Positions 35,024 through 44,193 of a stretch of DNA of 64,000 bases are shown here, piece by piece. How positions within the stretch are numbered: the stretch's first letter is position 1; each line of letters opens with the position of its first letter. The notes beneath the pieces were generated by a model, which saw nothing but the letters and a program-made list of their open reading frames with translations, was not told the origin of the DNA and made no database searches. The DNA comes from Oribacterium sp. P6A1 (lineage in GTDB: Bacteria > Bacillota > Clostridia > Lachnospirales > Lachnospiraceae): NCBI RefSeq assembly GCF_000702885.1, contig NZ_JNKO01000006.1, forward strand, positions 124,001 through 188,000, read 5' to 3'. The translations under genes and the position numbers were made by a program.

Positions 35024-36643
35024 ATGAACGTATCATCAAGCAGCAGCTCATCAACGAGCGCATTGGGAAATACCTCCTTAAAAGGTTTTGGAGGACTTGC
35101 ATCCGGACTTGACCGAGATGCTTTGATAGAGCAGTTAACACTCAACACAAACAATAAGATAACAAAGACACAGCAGAATATCACAAAACAGGAATGGCGT
35201 CAGGAGGCGTACAGAAGCGTTACCGATCAGATGATTGATATGGAAGATGAGTATCTGAGCTATTCCGGAAAGACCAGCATAGTACATAATGGTCTTTACT
35301 CAAAGTCGGTTGTTACAGCAAATGGAAACAGTGCCTCAGCGGCTCTTGTTTCTGCATCCGGTTATTCTAACGTTCTTGATTATGTTTCAGTAAAGGGTGT
35401 AAGTCAGCTTGCGTCATCTGCTTACTTTACATCACAAAAGATGACTGACAGTGAGGGTAATACCGCATCAAAGTCTACAAAACTCAGCAGCATTACCGGG
35501 TTTACCGACGATAAGCTTTCTTCCATGACTATCAACGGTAAAACTTTTGAAGTGACCGGTGAGTCTACTGTAAATGACCTTGTAAATGCTATCAATAACA
35601 GCGATGCAGGAGTAAAGGCGACTTATGTAGAGAGTACCGGAAAGTTCATGTTTTTTGACAAGGATACCGGTGAGGAAAGCGCAGTCGAGTTAAATGATAC
35701 GGCAAAAGAGCTGTTTGGAGGAGAAGAATCCCAGTTCACAGCCGGTAAAGATGCTGTAATGTATGTAAGCTACGGCGGTTCAGAGCCTGTTGCCATAAAG
35801 AGCCATACAAACACCTTCAATGTTGACGGCCTTTCAGTTAAAGCAAGCGGAACCTTTGGAGATATAAGTGTAGGTGAAGATGGTAAAGTATCCTACGATG
35901 CATCAGCCAGTGTGAGTTTTACGGCGACTGCCAATGTTGATAAAGCCACAGAACGAGTTAAAGCATTTATCGAAGCTTATAACAAGATGGTCGATGAGGT
36001 CAATACTCATGTAACAACGAGACCTACAAGCGGTTATGATCCTCTTACTGAAGAGCAGGAAGATGAGATGACCGAAAAGGAAATCGAAAAGTGGACGAAA
36101 AAAGCAAAGGAAGGAATCCTTTATAACGATAATGAAATGAGAGACTTTGCTTTTGAGCTTCATGGCATGATGAATGATATAGTTGCAGGTGGAATCAGTT
36201 ATGACGATCTTGAAAGTATAGGTATCACAATAAGTTCTGATCATGTAGACGGAGGACAGCTTACATTTGATGAAGATAAGTTCCGTAAAGCTATGGAAAC
36301 TGATGCGCAAAAGGTTGAAGATATCATGTGCGGAACAGAAGAAAAAAAAGGGTTTGGTCAGATTATTAATAATCAGTTAACTCCGTATGCAACAAGATAT
36401 GCATCAAGAAATGGCAATTCATATGGAAGACTTATAGAAGTTGCAGGTTCCGAAAAGCTTGTAGCCACTAAGAATAAAAATGAAATTTATGACAAGATAA
36501 AAGGTTATAATGATGAACTGGAGAAATGGAAAGATAAATTGAAGACAGAGGAGGACAGATATATCAAGCAGTTCTCAAATCTTGAAACACTCATAAACAA
36601 GATGAATACTCAGGCAAGTTACTTGTCCAGCTTATCATATTAA
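35024..36643 (+). CDS. fliD: Flagellar filament cap protein FliD
   Basis: About 539 residues (hook-associated protein 2). A Ser-rich start precedes GFGGLASGLDRDALIEQL. The N-terminal FliD domain contains KQEWRQEAYRSV; a flagellin-IN motif lies at ~159-232 (GFTDDKLSSMTINGKTF, STVNDLVNAINNSDAGVKATY), and the C-terminal FliD domain (FIEAYNKMVDEVN, YTARYASRNG-like, coiled coil) follows. ATG 35024 has AAGGAG 6 bases upstream. Its own sigma-28 promoter and terminators mark it as a late gene. Confidence 0.95.
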   Translation: MNVSSSSSSSTSALGNTSLKGFGGLASGLDRDALIEQLTLNTNNKITKTQQNITKQEWRQEAYRSVTDQMIDMEDEYLSYSGKTSIVHNGLYSKSVVTANGNSASAALVSASGYSNVLDYVSVKGVSQLASSAYFTSQKMTDSEGNTASKSTKLSSITGFTDDKLSSMTINGKTFEVTGESTVNDLVNAINNSDAGVKATYVESTGKFMFFDKDTGEESAVELNDTAKELFGGEESQFTAGKDAVMYVSYGGSEPVAIKSHTNTFNVDGLSVKASGTFGDISVGEDGKVSYDASASVSFTATANVDKATERVKAFIEAYNKMVDEVNTHVTTRPTSGYDPLTEEQEDEMTEKEIEKWTKKAKEGILYNDNEMRDFAFELHGMMNDIVAGGISYDDLESIGITISSDHVDGGQLTFDEDKFRKAMETDAQKVEDIMCGTEEKKGFGQIINNQLTPYATRYASRNGNSYGRLIEVAGSEKLVATKNKNEIYDKIKGYNDELEKWKDKLKTEEDRYIKQFSNLETLINKMNTQASYLSSLSY

Positions 36644-36658
36644 GTTTTCTGTCGATAT
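36632..36658 (+). promoter_or_regulatory. Sigma-28 promoter of fliS
   Basis: TTAT (36632-36635), 15-base spacer, GTCGATAT (36651-36658). The -35 lies in the last codons of fliD and the -10 just after its stop. It would allow fliS and the next gene to be transcribed without fliD. Confidence 0.65.
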
Positions 36659-36710
36659 AACATATAGTAATCGAAGATAACTACTAAAATACAAAGAGAA
36701 GGTGTCATTC

Positions 36711-37112
36711 ATGATTTATGAAAAATATAAAGAGGATACAGTTTTTTCCATGTCTCCAGTGGAGCTTTTGATTCTTTTGTACGACGAGTGTATGAAGGAT
36801 CTCAGAAAGGCTCAAATAGCTCTTGAAGATGGCGACATGACTATGTTCGAGGAGTTTATAGGAAAATCACTTAAGATAATAAGATATCTTATTCAGACTC
36901 TTGATATGTCGATACCTGTCAGTAAGGATCTGAGAAGGCTGTATGATTATATCATATTTGATCTTTCAAAGGTCAGAGCAGCCGGTAAACGTATGCCAGA
37001 TGAGATACCCAAGCTTATAGAAATCATTCAGAATCTGAGAGATGGATTTGACGGGGCAAGCCAACAGGTTCAGGATACACATGAGGTTCATGAGGCAAGT
37101 ATAGTAGGCTGA
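36711..37112 (+). CDS. fliS: Flagellin export chaperone FliS
   Basis: A 133-residue FliS: YEKYKEDTVFSMSPVELLILLYDECMKDLRKAQIAL is the family signature (S-P-x-L-x3-LYD). It caps flagellin in the cytosol until export and, in B. subtilis, acts with FliW. ATG 36711 (AGAAGG 11 bases upstream) is favoured over GTG 36702. Confidence 0.95.
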   Translation: MIYEKYKEDTVFSMSPVELLILLYDECMKDLRKAQIALEDGDMTMFEEFIGKSLKIIRYLIQTLDMSIPVSKDLRRLYDYIIFDLSKVRAAGKRMPDEIPKLIEIIQNLRDGFDGASQQVQDTHEVHEASIVG

Positions 37113-37135
37113 TTAGCCATATTCCGGGAGCACAT

Positions 37136-37537
37136 ATGGAAGATGTTTTAAATGTTGCTGATTTAGCTATATTATTTCAAAGAAGGTATAGCTTTATAAA
37201 AGATGTGAAGGATATTACAGATAAGCTTTCGGAAGCCATATCCGGGAATGATGGATATACTGCTGAAGTGATCCTTGAAGAGCGCGGGGATGCTATACGA
37301 AAAGTTGAGCATGCCACAGAACAGATTCGGCTTCTCGGAGAGGCGGGGCCTAAAGCTGCATTTACTGCACATAGACTTATATATACGGAACCTGATGATA
37401 TCGCGCCTGAAACAGACGATGAAAAACTGGTCCGGGAGATAAGACTGAAAACAAAGGCTTTGGTAGAAGTTCTTCAGAAGCAGGATAAAATGTTGAATAA
37501 ACGCCTTACAAGGGATCAGTCTTTCTATAAGGACTAA
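37136..37537 (+). CDS. FliT-like flagellar chaperone (tentative)
   Basis: A 133-residue, largely helical, charged protein without TM segments, directly after fliS where fliT is expected. It has two predicted long helices (RYSFIKDVKDITDKLSEAI; VREIRLKTKALVEVLQKQDKMLNKRL). Sequence conservation of FliT is poor, so the call rests on size, helices and position. GGGAG precedes the ATG. Confidence 0.6.
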   Translation: MEDVLNVADLAILFQRRYSFIKDVKDITDKLSEAISGNDGYTAEVILEERGDAIRKVEHATEQIRLLGEAGPKAAFTAHRLIYTEPDDIAPETDDEKLVREIRLKTKALVEVLQKQDKMLNKRLTRDQSFYKD

Positions 37538-37598
37538 TACAACACTAATTGAATGACCGGGACATGATGATAAAGATAATGGTATACATTTAAAAAAC

Positions 37599-37633
37599 AG
37601 AGAATCACAGAGAGTATATCCCTGTGGTTCTCT
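37599..37633 (+). terminator. Stem-loop after the fliS-fliT-like pair
   Basis: A 12-bp stem (AGAGAATCACAG with CTGTGGTTCTCT, one U-G pair) and an 11-base loop. The tail TGTGTTATAATA is not a clean T run and includes a promoter-like -10, so termination and initiation may be coupled here. Confidence 0.6.
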
Positions 37634-37635
37634 TG

Positions 37636-37644
37636 TGTTATAAT
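37636..37644 (+). promoter_or_regulatory. Extended -10 promoter for the downstream large gene
   Basis: TGTTATAAT matches an extended -10 (TG-N-TATAAT). No convincing -35 is visible 17 bases upstream. It would give a leader of about 60 bases to the gene at 37713. Confidence 0.45.
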
Positions 37645-37712
37645 AAAGTTATTCATAATAAATGGTAACGACTATAAAAGCATAATAAATATGCTTTTAC
37701 GGGAGGATGGGG

Positions 37713-39596
37713 ATGAATCGTACAGTTTTTGAAGGCAGATATCTGATAAATCTTGTTGGGGCAGTTATCAAACAAAAGGAGATTCCAAAAAAATCCATGA
37801 AGATGGATTGGGAGAGACTGTTTCGTCTTGCTGATTATCATAAGATTGCCAATGTTATTTATCTGGGTATGCTTGGAGCTTCAGAGCATGTGCCGCAAAA
37901 GTGGGGGGAGAGATTTTTTGAACGTTACCAGGAGAGTCTGATGTATTCCTCAAGCTACGAGAATTCCGAGCTTGAGATCCTCACACTGCTTAACATGCAT
38001 AAAATAACAGCAACTGTTCTTGAATCATCTGCCACGAGGCGTCTTTACAGGATCCCTGAGAGTGCAAGCAACAGCCCTCTGAGGCTTTTACTCAGTGAGA
38101 AGGATTATAGTCTTGCTAAGGGATTTCTTGTGGATCTTGGATATCTGACTGATCATTTTTATCCAAAGTTCGGTGAGCATATGCGGGCGGGAAACGGATT
38201 TATGGTAGAGATATACTATAAGCTCCCATTTATTACGAAGAACTATCAGAAGTGCATGACATCCCTCATGGAGAGAGCATATATTGACAGAACCTTCAAT
38301 TCCATGCACACCTTTTCCCTTGAGTCCAGTTTCGTATTTCGCATGGCAGAGGTCTGTTATAACTATTGTGAAAATGCTCTTACAGTGCGTAAATTGCTGG
38401 ATGTTTTCCTGTTTTACCATCAGTTCAAGGGCAAGATGAATCAGAATTTTATCTGGACCAGATTTAAAGAGTTCAAAATTGATGTGCTGGTTCAGTGCAT
38501 GATTCATATTGCAGCCATGTGGTTTGGATCCAAGGCAGACGATATCCTGGATCTTGCCATAGAGGACGGAGAGGTTTACGACGGTGTGGAAAGCCGTATA
38601 CTTACCAGTGGAGTCATAGGTACTGAGATGGTGCCTCAGGCCAATTCTCTGAGAAATGAAATCCAGAAGGAACTTGAAAAAGAGAAACGTGAAGAGGAGA
38701 AGGAGCTCAGGAAAAAGCAGAGAGATGAATACTGGAAGAGAGTTAAGCAGCAGATACTTTGGGTATTCCCTGAGTACAAGTACATGATCTCTTTATATCC
38801 TTCATTGGAAAAATTTCCGTTTCTGCTTCCGTTATACTGGATTTTCAGAGGCATTCGTATGATTAAGGCTTCTCTTAAAGTTCAGTTTGATTCCGGAAGA
38901 GATAAGAATGATGATAAAGCTAAAGCTTCAGGAAAGAAGAAGTCCGGAGATATATCGTATCTTCCAAGAGAGACAAAGACTACCAGAGCTTTGGAAAACG
39001 ATGGCATGGGAGATGTTGCTGTATCTATAGAAAATGGTAACAGAACAGGAAAGATTTACGATTCAGTTCTTGCGGAAGAACAGCAGAGGTCTAAGCTTGA
39101 AGAAGAGATCAAGGCAAGTGCCGATGAGAATGTCACAGAAGATGATTTCAGAATCGATGAGAATGCCGAAACAGAAATCGGTCTCTGGGAGTTCCCTAAG
39201 CTGGAATCAGTATCTATGCCTGGATTTAAGCGGGAGGATGAAAATGAGGCAATAAGTGAAGATAGTGATACATCTTCACAGGAAAAGGTTCCAGCTTCAT
39301 TAGGAGGAGATACACTTTCAGGTATGGATGTTTCTCTGTTCAACAATCTTATGTCAAATGACAAAAACAGAACTTCTGACAAGGTTACTATCACTTCACA
39401 ATATACTGATTCCGGAAATATAGAATACGGTTTTACTAAGGAAAACGAGGAGAATGACTCAGAACCATTAAGAACATCAAAAGAGTCTTTGGAACCGGAT
39501 ATAATTGTGGCACAGGATGAAAATCATAATTCGGTTGGAGTTCGTAAATGGCATTTCCCAACCATAGAAGAGGTTGAGGAAAAGGAAGATACATAA
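37713..39596 (+). CDS. Large protein with a degenerate nucleotidyltransferase-family domain
   Basis: About 627 residues. Residues ~5-300 resemble the NTP_transf_5 family (RLFRLADYHKIANVIYLGML, KDYSLAKGFLVDLGYLTDHF, MVEIYYKLPF). The usual acidic DxD-type active site before the KDY segment reads NSPLRLLLS instead, so catalysis is probably lost. A basic/acidic coiled coil (~310-350) and a hydrophobic stretch (~365-392, FPFLLPLYWIFRGIRMIKASL) follow. The last ~230 residues are acidic and disordered-looking, with two WxFP motifs (WEFPKLE and WHFPTIE). The function is not known. It sits between late flagellar genes. Confidence 0.6.
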   Translation: MNRTVFEGRYLINLVGAVIKQKEIPKKSMKMDWERLFRLADYHKIANVIYLGMLGASEHVPQKWGERFFERYQESLMYSSSYENSELEILTLLNMHKITATVLESSATRRLYRIPESASNSPLRLLLSEKDYSLAKGFLVDLGYLTDHFYPKFGEHMRAGNGFMVEIYYKLPFITKNYQKCMTSLMERAYIDRTFNSMHTFSLESSFVFRMAEVCYNYCENALTVRKLLDVFLFYHQFKGKMNQNFIWTRFKEFKIDVLVQCMIHIAAMWFGSKADDILDLAIEDGEVYDGVESRILTSGVIGTEMVPQANSLRNEIQKELEKEKREEEKELRKKQRDEYWKRVKQQILWVFPEYKYMISLYPSLEKFPFLLPLYWIFRGIRMIKASLKVQFDSGRDKNDDKAKASGKKKSGDISYLPRETKTTRALENDGMGDVAVSIENGNRTGKIYDSVLAEEQQRSKLEEEIKASADENVTEDDFRIDENAETEIGLWEFPKLESVSMPGFKREDENEAISEDSDTSSQEKVPASLGGDTLSGMDVSLFNNLMSNDKNRTSDKVTITSQYTDSGNIEYGFTKENEENDSEPLRTSKESLEPDIIVAQDENHNSVGVRKWHFPTIEEVEEKEDT

Positions 39597-39663
39597 TATT
39601 TCCTGATAATCAAATTTGTAAACCGTATATCTAAGGGAGTTATTCCTGTAAATTTTTTAATCA

Positions 39664-39695
39664 AAAACCCTTCGCCTAAGACGGCGAAGGGTTTT
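39664..39695. terminator. Bidirectional terminator between convergent genes
   Basis: AAAACCCTTCGCC (39664-39676) pairs perfectly with GGCGAAGGGTTTT (39683-39695) around a 6-base loop. It serves the + strand large gene and the - strand flgK-csrA transcript. Confidence 0.9.
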
Positions 39696-39716
39696 AATTA
39701 TCATATAAAACAAGTA

Positions 39717-40013
39717 TTAATTGTTCTCGTTTTTTTCATCTTTGTCTGATGATTCAGATGAATCAGCAGCCTTATGCTTCTTTAAGGTGATTTGCTTTAG
39801 TGAATCCTGCAAACCTGTAATTGCAGTAGGATGAGGTGATGTAGCACTCTTGTTTTCCTGTTCTGCGATAGAAAGCTCTTCACGGAGAATGGAAATCTGT
39901 TTAGGAGCATCTATGGCAAGTCTTACGCCATCAGAAGCACTTTCTACAACAGTTATTCTGATATTGTCTCCAATAAGTATACTTTCATTTTTTTTTCGTC
40001 TTAATATCAGCAT
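39717..40013 (-). CDS. csrA: Carbon storage regulator CsrA
   Basis: A 98-residue RNA-binding protein: MLILRRKKNESILIGDNIRI and RLAIDAPKQISILREEL form the canonical β-strand dimer core in the first ~50 residues. The family is usually 60-75 residues; here a ~35-residue charged, Ser/Lys/Glu-rich tail is added. In B. subtilis CsrA represses flagellin translation and is sequestered by FliW, the gene just upstream. The flagellin leader at 54386-54466 carries matching GGA motifs. Confidence 0.95.
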   Translation of the reverse strand: MLILRRKKNESILIGDNIRITVVESASDGVRLAIDAPKQISILREELSIAEQENKSATSPHPTAITGLQDSLKQITLKKHKAADSSESSDKDEKNENN

Positions 40014-40057
40014 CTGATCACCTACCCTATACTTAATCTTATCGGTCCTACCGACTG

Positions 40058-40534
40058 TTAAGCGTCTGGTGTCTCTTGAGGGGCACCTTCCTGACCGGTA
40101 GTGAAAGAACTTAATTTCTTTCTGAACTCATACTCGGATTGATTGAGTATGACCTGCATACCGATACGCTTATCAGGATTTATTACAACAGGTGCTTTCA
40201 TATTAACAGTGTTTTCGAGATGATTGGTTCGAAGAACACAAATCACATAATATGAAAGATCATCCTCTGATTTGACACCAAGATACGAAAGCTCTTCTGG
40301 ACTCAGAACCGGATTATAGTCCGGATCCAGCGAAAACGGGTTGATGATAACAAAAGCAACGTCAGTGTTTTCGATGGACTGAAGCATGAGAATCGTATTA
40401 TCCTCATTTTCATCGAGAACGAGAGGGATGAAATACTTTAAATCATTAAAACCAAACAGCCCGTCTGTAAAATGTATAAGATCGGACTCTTCGTACTCAA
40501 TTGTGCCATAGTCTTTGGTATCTAATGTCAACAT
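40058..40534 (-). CDS. fliW: Flagellar assembly factor FliW
   Basis: About 158 residues with the FliW core YGTIEYEESDLIHFTDGLFGFNDLKYFIPL and VINPFSLDPDYNP. FliW binds either flagellin or CsrA, so free FliW reports flagellin export and releases or retains CsrA. ATG at 40534 is chosen because GGAGG lies 9 bases upstream; a TTG nearer to it is unlikely. It is co-oriented with csrA 44 bases away. Confidence 0.95.
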   Translation of the reverse strand: MLTLDTKDYGTIEYEESDLIHFTDGLFGFNDLKYFIPLVLDENEDNTILMLQSIENTDVAFVIINPFSLDPDYNPVLSPEELSYLGVKSEDDLSYYVICVLRTNHLENTVNMKAPVVINPDKRIGMQVILNQSEYEFRKKLSSFTTGQEGAPQETPDA

Positions 40535-40604
40535 GAATGACAACCTCCATTAAGTATATCTTATAAAATTAATAATTACTATATTTTTCGTAAAATTATC
40601 ACTT

Positions 40605-42185
40605 TCAACGTACAAAATCGAATAAAGAATTCTGCATGATCTTTGATCCTACCTGCATGGCAGCATTGTAGGAGAACTGATTCTGATACATCTTAACAAT
40701 GGCATCATAGGTATCTATGGCCATATGATCGTTATATTCTTTTTGATAGCTGTCCTGAGCAGTCTGTAGTCTGGACTGTACTTCTTCAAGAGAAGCGTAG
40801 GTGACACCTATGCGCCTGAATGTGTTACTTACATCCTGCATAGCATGATCCCATTTTTCGATTACATATGTAACATCTTCATTCAGTTCATCGGAGGAAT
40901 AAACAGTTTTGACTTTTGAAGAATTTGTAGTATATGTTCCGGGAACTGTAGAGCCTCCCATAATTCCAGAAGTAGTACTGTCAAGCGTTACATTAGAATC
41001 TGAACCGGATGTTTTTGACGTAAAAGTGAATGTACCGGAAGTTCCGTCAAAAGAAGCTGTCACTCCGGCAGCGCTGCTGTTAATGGCAGACTTTAAAGCC
41101 GAGACTGTGGAATCGATTGTAAGGCCACTGACAGGAGTACCATTAATGTTCATCTTACTTAAAGCTGTATCTGTGAAACCAAGGTCTCCCAATTTTGAAC
41201 CATATGTGGCTGTATTTCCCGTTGAACGATCAGTCAACGAGTTTGAAGTATACGTTGCAGGTGTGGTGCTTATTGAATTGTACGTAGTAGAGTAGTAATC
41301 ATTTAAATCTGAAAAGGAATTAAGATAGGAATTTGTAGCATGAATAACCTGTGAGTTTAAGGCAAACACAGATCGGTTCATAGCTTCCTTAAAGGTAGCT
41401 ATATTATCTGTGAAATTCGGGGTAGTAGAACCGACGGGATCCTGAGCTCTGAGTTTTTCAGAGGTGATACCGGTCACCATGTTAAGTCCACCGTAATAAG
41501 TATCCGGAAGAGTAGAGATGTTTGTGATATCTCCGTAGCCGAGAGACATACGCCCCTGTTCTCTCATGGCAGTCACTATACACTTTAGGGTCTCGTCTTC
41601 GTCCATAGCTGCCCCTGAAGCGTCTGTTCCGCAATAGGCATAGGACTTAGATGTTGGATCGTAGGACATAATCATGGTAGTTTCACTGTCATCTCCTGGG
41701 AACTTATGATGATAAGTCAGAGTCATGCCGTCATCAGACATAGTGAAAGGAACGGTGGTAGCATCATTTCCGCCCATTACATAATAGCCTTCATAGCTGG
41801 CATTTAAATCCTGTGCCATGGTCTGCTGAGTAGTTCTCATAAGGGTATTCATAGTATCAACAGTGCTTTCAAGGCCCTGGAAAGAAGCAGATGCTATCTG
41901 CTCGTATTTTACATTAAGTACACCCATCTGCTCATACATGGAACGGGAAGATGCTTCCTGCTGTTCAAGACGATTCATAACGTCTTTTATCATGGTATCC
42001 TTGGTGACAGCATCAGTATACAGGTTGTCGATTTTCTTGCCCGCATAGTAGTCAAGAGGACTCTCTCCCATGGTCTCGAATTTTCTTCCGGTTGAGACCT
42101 GCTCCATGCTTCTGTTATATTTTGATTTAAGATCCTGAACGGATCTTGCGTAATCCTTATAAAAGGTAGAAGATGTGACACGCAT
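40605..42185 (-). CDS. flgL: Hook-filament junction protein FlgL (HAP3) with an inserted flagellin-IN motif
   Basis: A 526-residue protein, longer than the usual ~300-residue FlgL. The N-terminal helix (MRVTSSTFYKDYARSV, STGRKFETMGESPLDYYAG) and the C-terminus (FSYNAAMQVGSKIMQNSLFDFVR) are typical. Residues ~330-415 are an extra flagellin-IN-type module (GFTDTALSKMNINGTPV, SALKSAINSSAAGVTASFD) that closely resembles the one in FliD of this window. AAGGAG precedes the ATG. Confidence 0.94.
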   Translation of the reverse strand: MRVTSSTFYKDYARSVQDLKSKYNRSMEQVSTGRKFETMGESPLDYYAGKKIDNLYTDAVTKDTMIKDVMNRLEQQEASSRSMYEQMGVLNVKYEQIASASFQGLESTVDTMNTLMRTTQQTMAQDLNASYEGYYVMGGNDATTVPFTMSDDGMTLTYHHKFPGDDSETTMIMSYDPTSKSYAYCGTDASGAAMDEDETLKCIVTAMREQGRMSLGYGDITNISTLPDTYYGGLNMVTGITSEKLRAQDPVGSTTPNFTDNIATFKEAMNRSVFALNSQVIHATNSYLNSFSDLNDYYSTTYNSISTTPATYTSNSLTDRSTGNTATYGSKLGDLGFTDTALSKMNINGTPVSGLTIDSTVSALKSAINSSAAGVTASFDGTSGTFTFTSKTSGSDSNVTLDSTTSGIMGGSTVPGTYTTNSSKVKTVYSSDELNEDVTYVIEKWDHAMQDVSNTFRRIGVTYASLEEVQSRLQTAQDSYQKEYNDHMAIDTYDAIVKMYQNQFSYNAAMQVGSKIMQNSLFDFVR

Positions 42186-42206
42186 GATTTATCTCCTTTC
42201 TGCCTA

Positions 42207-44021
42207 TCAGACCAAACCAAGTAGCGTCTGCAGAGTTTCGTCAAAGGCAGTCATGATTTTTGCTGCCGCATTGTATGATGATACATAGATCATCATATTG
42301 GCGGCTTCTTCATCAAGGCTGACACCAGACAGCTGATCCTTCGCACTGGTGATGCTGTTAAGCACGTTTGTGTTGGTATCAAGGGAATCCTTGTTGCTTT
42401 CCTGGTCGTTTGCAAGTCTTGTTGAAAGACTGTTCATGTAGTTGGCAAAGGTCTTATCCTTAAGCTCTGAATGAGGCTGGGTGAACGAGTTGATCATATT
42501 GAGTATGGTAAGATTGGAATCAGAACCTCTGAGACCTATCTTTGTTTCTCCGTTTACCCATTTTTTGCTGAGAGAAATGTTTTCTGCATTGATGTCATTG
42601 CCGGTCTGATCGCTTCTGTTAACAAGCAGAATATGATCCGTAGTTCCATTGGCTTTTATCGCAGTTGTAGAGTTTGCCTTTGCTGTCTCTTCCGGCTCAT
42701 AAGGATAGTTCCAGGTATTACCCATATGGTTGTAGGTGTTCATCTCATCCGCAAGAGTTTGAGCCAGATTATCAAGCTGATCCATATAGTAGTCGAAACC
42801 ATAGTAGATTCCCTGCTTTAGACCAGTGGTGGCGGTTTTTGATGGATCAGACTTTGCAAGCATATCAAGACCTGCCTGAACAGATCCTCCGGAGAAAGTG
42901 ATATGTCCACTTGATGAATCAGATTGGCTGTTTGCAGTGATGACATCAGTTGGAGTTGTTTTAGTGCCATCTTTTTTCGTCCCGGCAGATGTAAAAACGA
43001 GCTGAGTGTCCAAAGGATTTGTTGAAGTATTTGTTGTATCGGACCATTTGGAATAATAAGGCTCCGACGGAACTTTAGTTTTATCTTTCAGTAAATCTAC
43101 GGAACCGTAATTCAGACCGTTAGCATCTTTGTATGTGCCGTTGACTAAAATGATACTGTCTTGTGTCCCATCCTTTTTTGTGAAATTCAGAGTTATACGA
43201 AGATCTTCAGGCCAGTCAGCCCTTCCGCATGGATTTCCGTTAGCATCATAGGTATAGATGCGGTAACGGGGATTTGTCTCTCCGGCAACTGTATACTCTT
43301 CTGAGTAATACTCAACGGTTATGGGAATGTATTTTGACAGTTCATCGATCTTCAGGTTTCTTTCGTCTTGAAGCTCCAGAGCAGGGTTGCCTATAAGCTG
43401 ATTATGTTTGATTTTATTATTCAAATCACCAATTTCACTGAGCAGAGTATTGATGGTCTCTACGGCACCGTTGCCTGATGTGCCTTTACCGTAAAGTTTT
43501 TCAAATTCATTATCTTCCGCAGTTTTTATCTGTCTTGCGGCAGAGTTTAAAAGAACTGCTGTGGCGTTCATATCAGACTGAAGCTGCCCTTCATAAACAG
43601 GATCCTGAACCTTGGAGGTGTCCTGCATGGTGGTGAGAGCTGTCTGTATGGCATCAAGAGATGCTCTCAGACCATCATGAGTTGTTTCGTCCATGAATCT
43701 GGAAAGTGAATTCAGTGACTCTTCTATAGCGGTATTATAATTTGTTGCAGTGTTCTGATCTCTGTACTGTATATCCAAAAACTTGTCACGAATCTGCAGA
43801 ACTTCGTCCATGGACACACCAAAACCAACATTTACATCGTTTTCATTCATATAGAATGAAACGGGATTTTCATAGTTTACGCTGGAAGTCTTTAACTGCT
43901 GTCTTGTGTAACCCTCAACATTCATGTTTGCAAGGTTTTGAGAAGTTACATCAAGTTTTTTTGAGTTCGCCTGCAGCGATGTCAGGGCTGTCTGAAAACC
44001 AGCGAATGTTGCGCGAACCAT
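42207..44021 (-). CDS. flgK: Hook-filament junction protein FlgK (HAP1)
   Basis: A 604-residue axial protein. The N-terminus (FAGFQTALTSLQANSKKLD, TSQNLANMNVEGYTRQ) and C-terminus (SGVSLDEEAANMMIYVSSYNAAAKIMTAFDETLQTLLGLV-type sequence) are standard for FlgK. The middle is variable and surface-exposed. AGGAGG lies before the ATG. flgL follows after 21 bases, then fliW and csrA, forming a - strand late operon. Confidence 0.96.
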   Translation of the reverse strand: MVRATFAGFQTALTSLQANSKKLDVTSQNLANMNVEGYTRQQLKTSSVNYENPVSFYMNENDVNVGFGVSMDEVLQIRDKFLDIQYRDQNTATNYNTAIEESLNSLSRFMDETTHDGLRASLDAIQTALTTMQDTSKVQDPVYEGQLQSDMNATAVLLNSAARQIKTAEDNEFEKLYGKGTSGNGAVETINTLLSEIGDLNNKIKHNQLIGNPALELQDERNLKIDELSKYIPITVEYYSEEYTVAGETNPRYRIYTYDANGNPCGRADWPEDLRITLNFTKKDGTQDSIILVNGTYKDANGLNYGSVDLLKDKTKVPSEPYYSKWSDTTNTSTNPLDTQLVFTSAGTKKDGTKTTPTDVITANSQSDSSSGHITFSGGSVQAGLDMLAKSDPSKTATTGLKQGIYYGFDYYMDQLDNLAQTLADEMNTYNHMGNTWNYPYEPEETAKANSTTAIKANGTTDHILLVNRSDQTGNDINAENISLSKKWVNGETKIGLRGSDSNLTILNMINSFTQPHSELKDKTFANYMNSLSTRLANDQESNKDSLDTNTNVLNSITSAKDQLSGVSLDEEAANMMIYVSSYNAAAKIMTAFDETLQTLLGLV

Positions 44022-44076
44022 ATATACCTCCTATATAGAAAGAAAACTAAATATAATCATCGTATTTCTGTATCTA

Positions 44077-44103
44077 ATATCGGCGGATTTTTTAGAAACA
44101 TTA
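44077..44103 (-). promoter_or_regulatory. Sigma-28 promoter of flgK-flgL-fliW-csrA
   Basis: On the - strand: TAAT (44103-44100), 15-base spacer, exact GCCGATAT (44084-44077), about 56 bases before the flgK start. Confidence 0.75.
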
Positions 44104-44132
44104 GTTAATCGGGGTAAAAAATATAGAAAAAT

Positions 44133-44162
44133 AGCGGTCGTACATACAACAGTACGACCGCT
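44133..44162 (-). terminator. Terminator of flgM-flgN
   Basis: A perfect 11-bp stem, AGCGGTCGTAC with GTACGACCGCT, around an 8-base loop, followed on the - strand by ATTTTTC and more Ts. It separates flgM-flgN from the flgK promoter. Confidence 0.85.
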
Positions 44163-44193
44163 TTCTGAAATGATGAAGATTTAAAGGGTAAAA

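Noticed and set aside
40909-41295. + strand open frame opposite flgL
   Set aside because: Mirror of the flagellin-IN insert of flgL; repetitive Val/Pro/Glu composition and no start signal.
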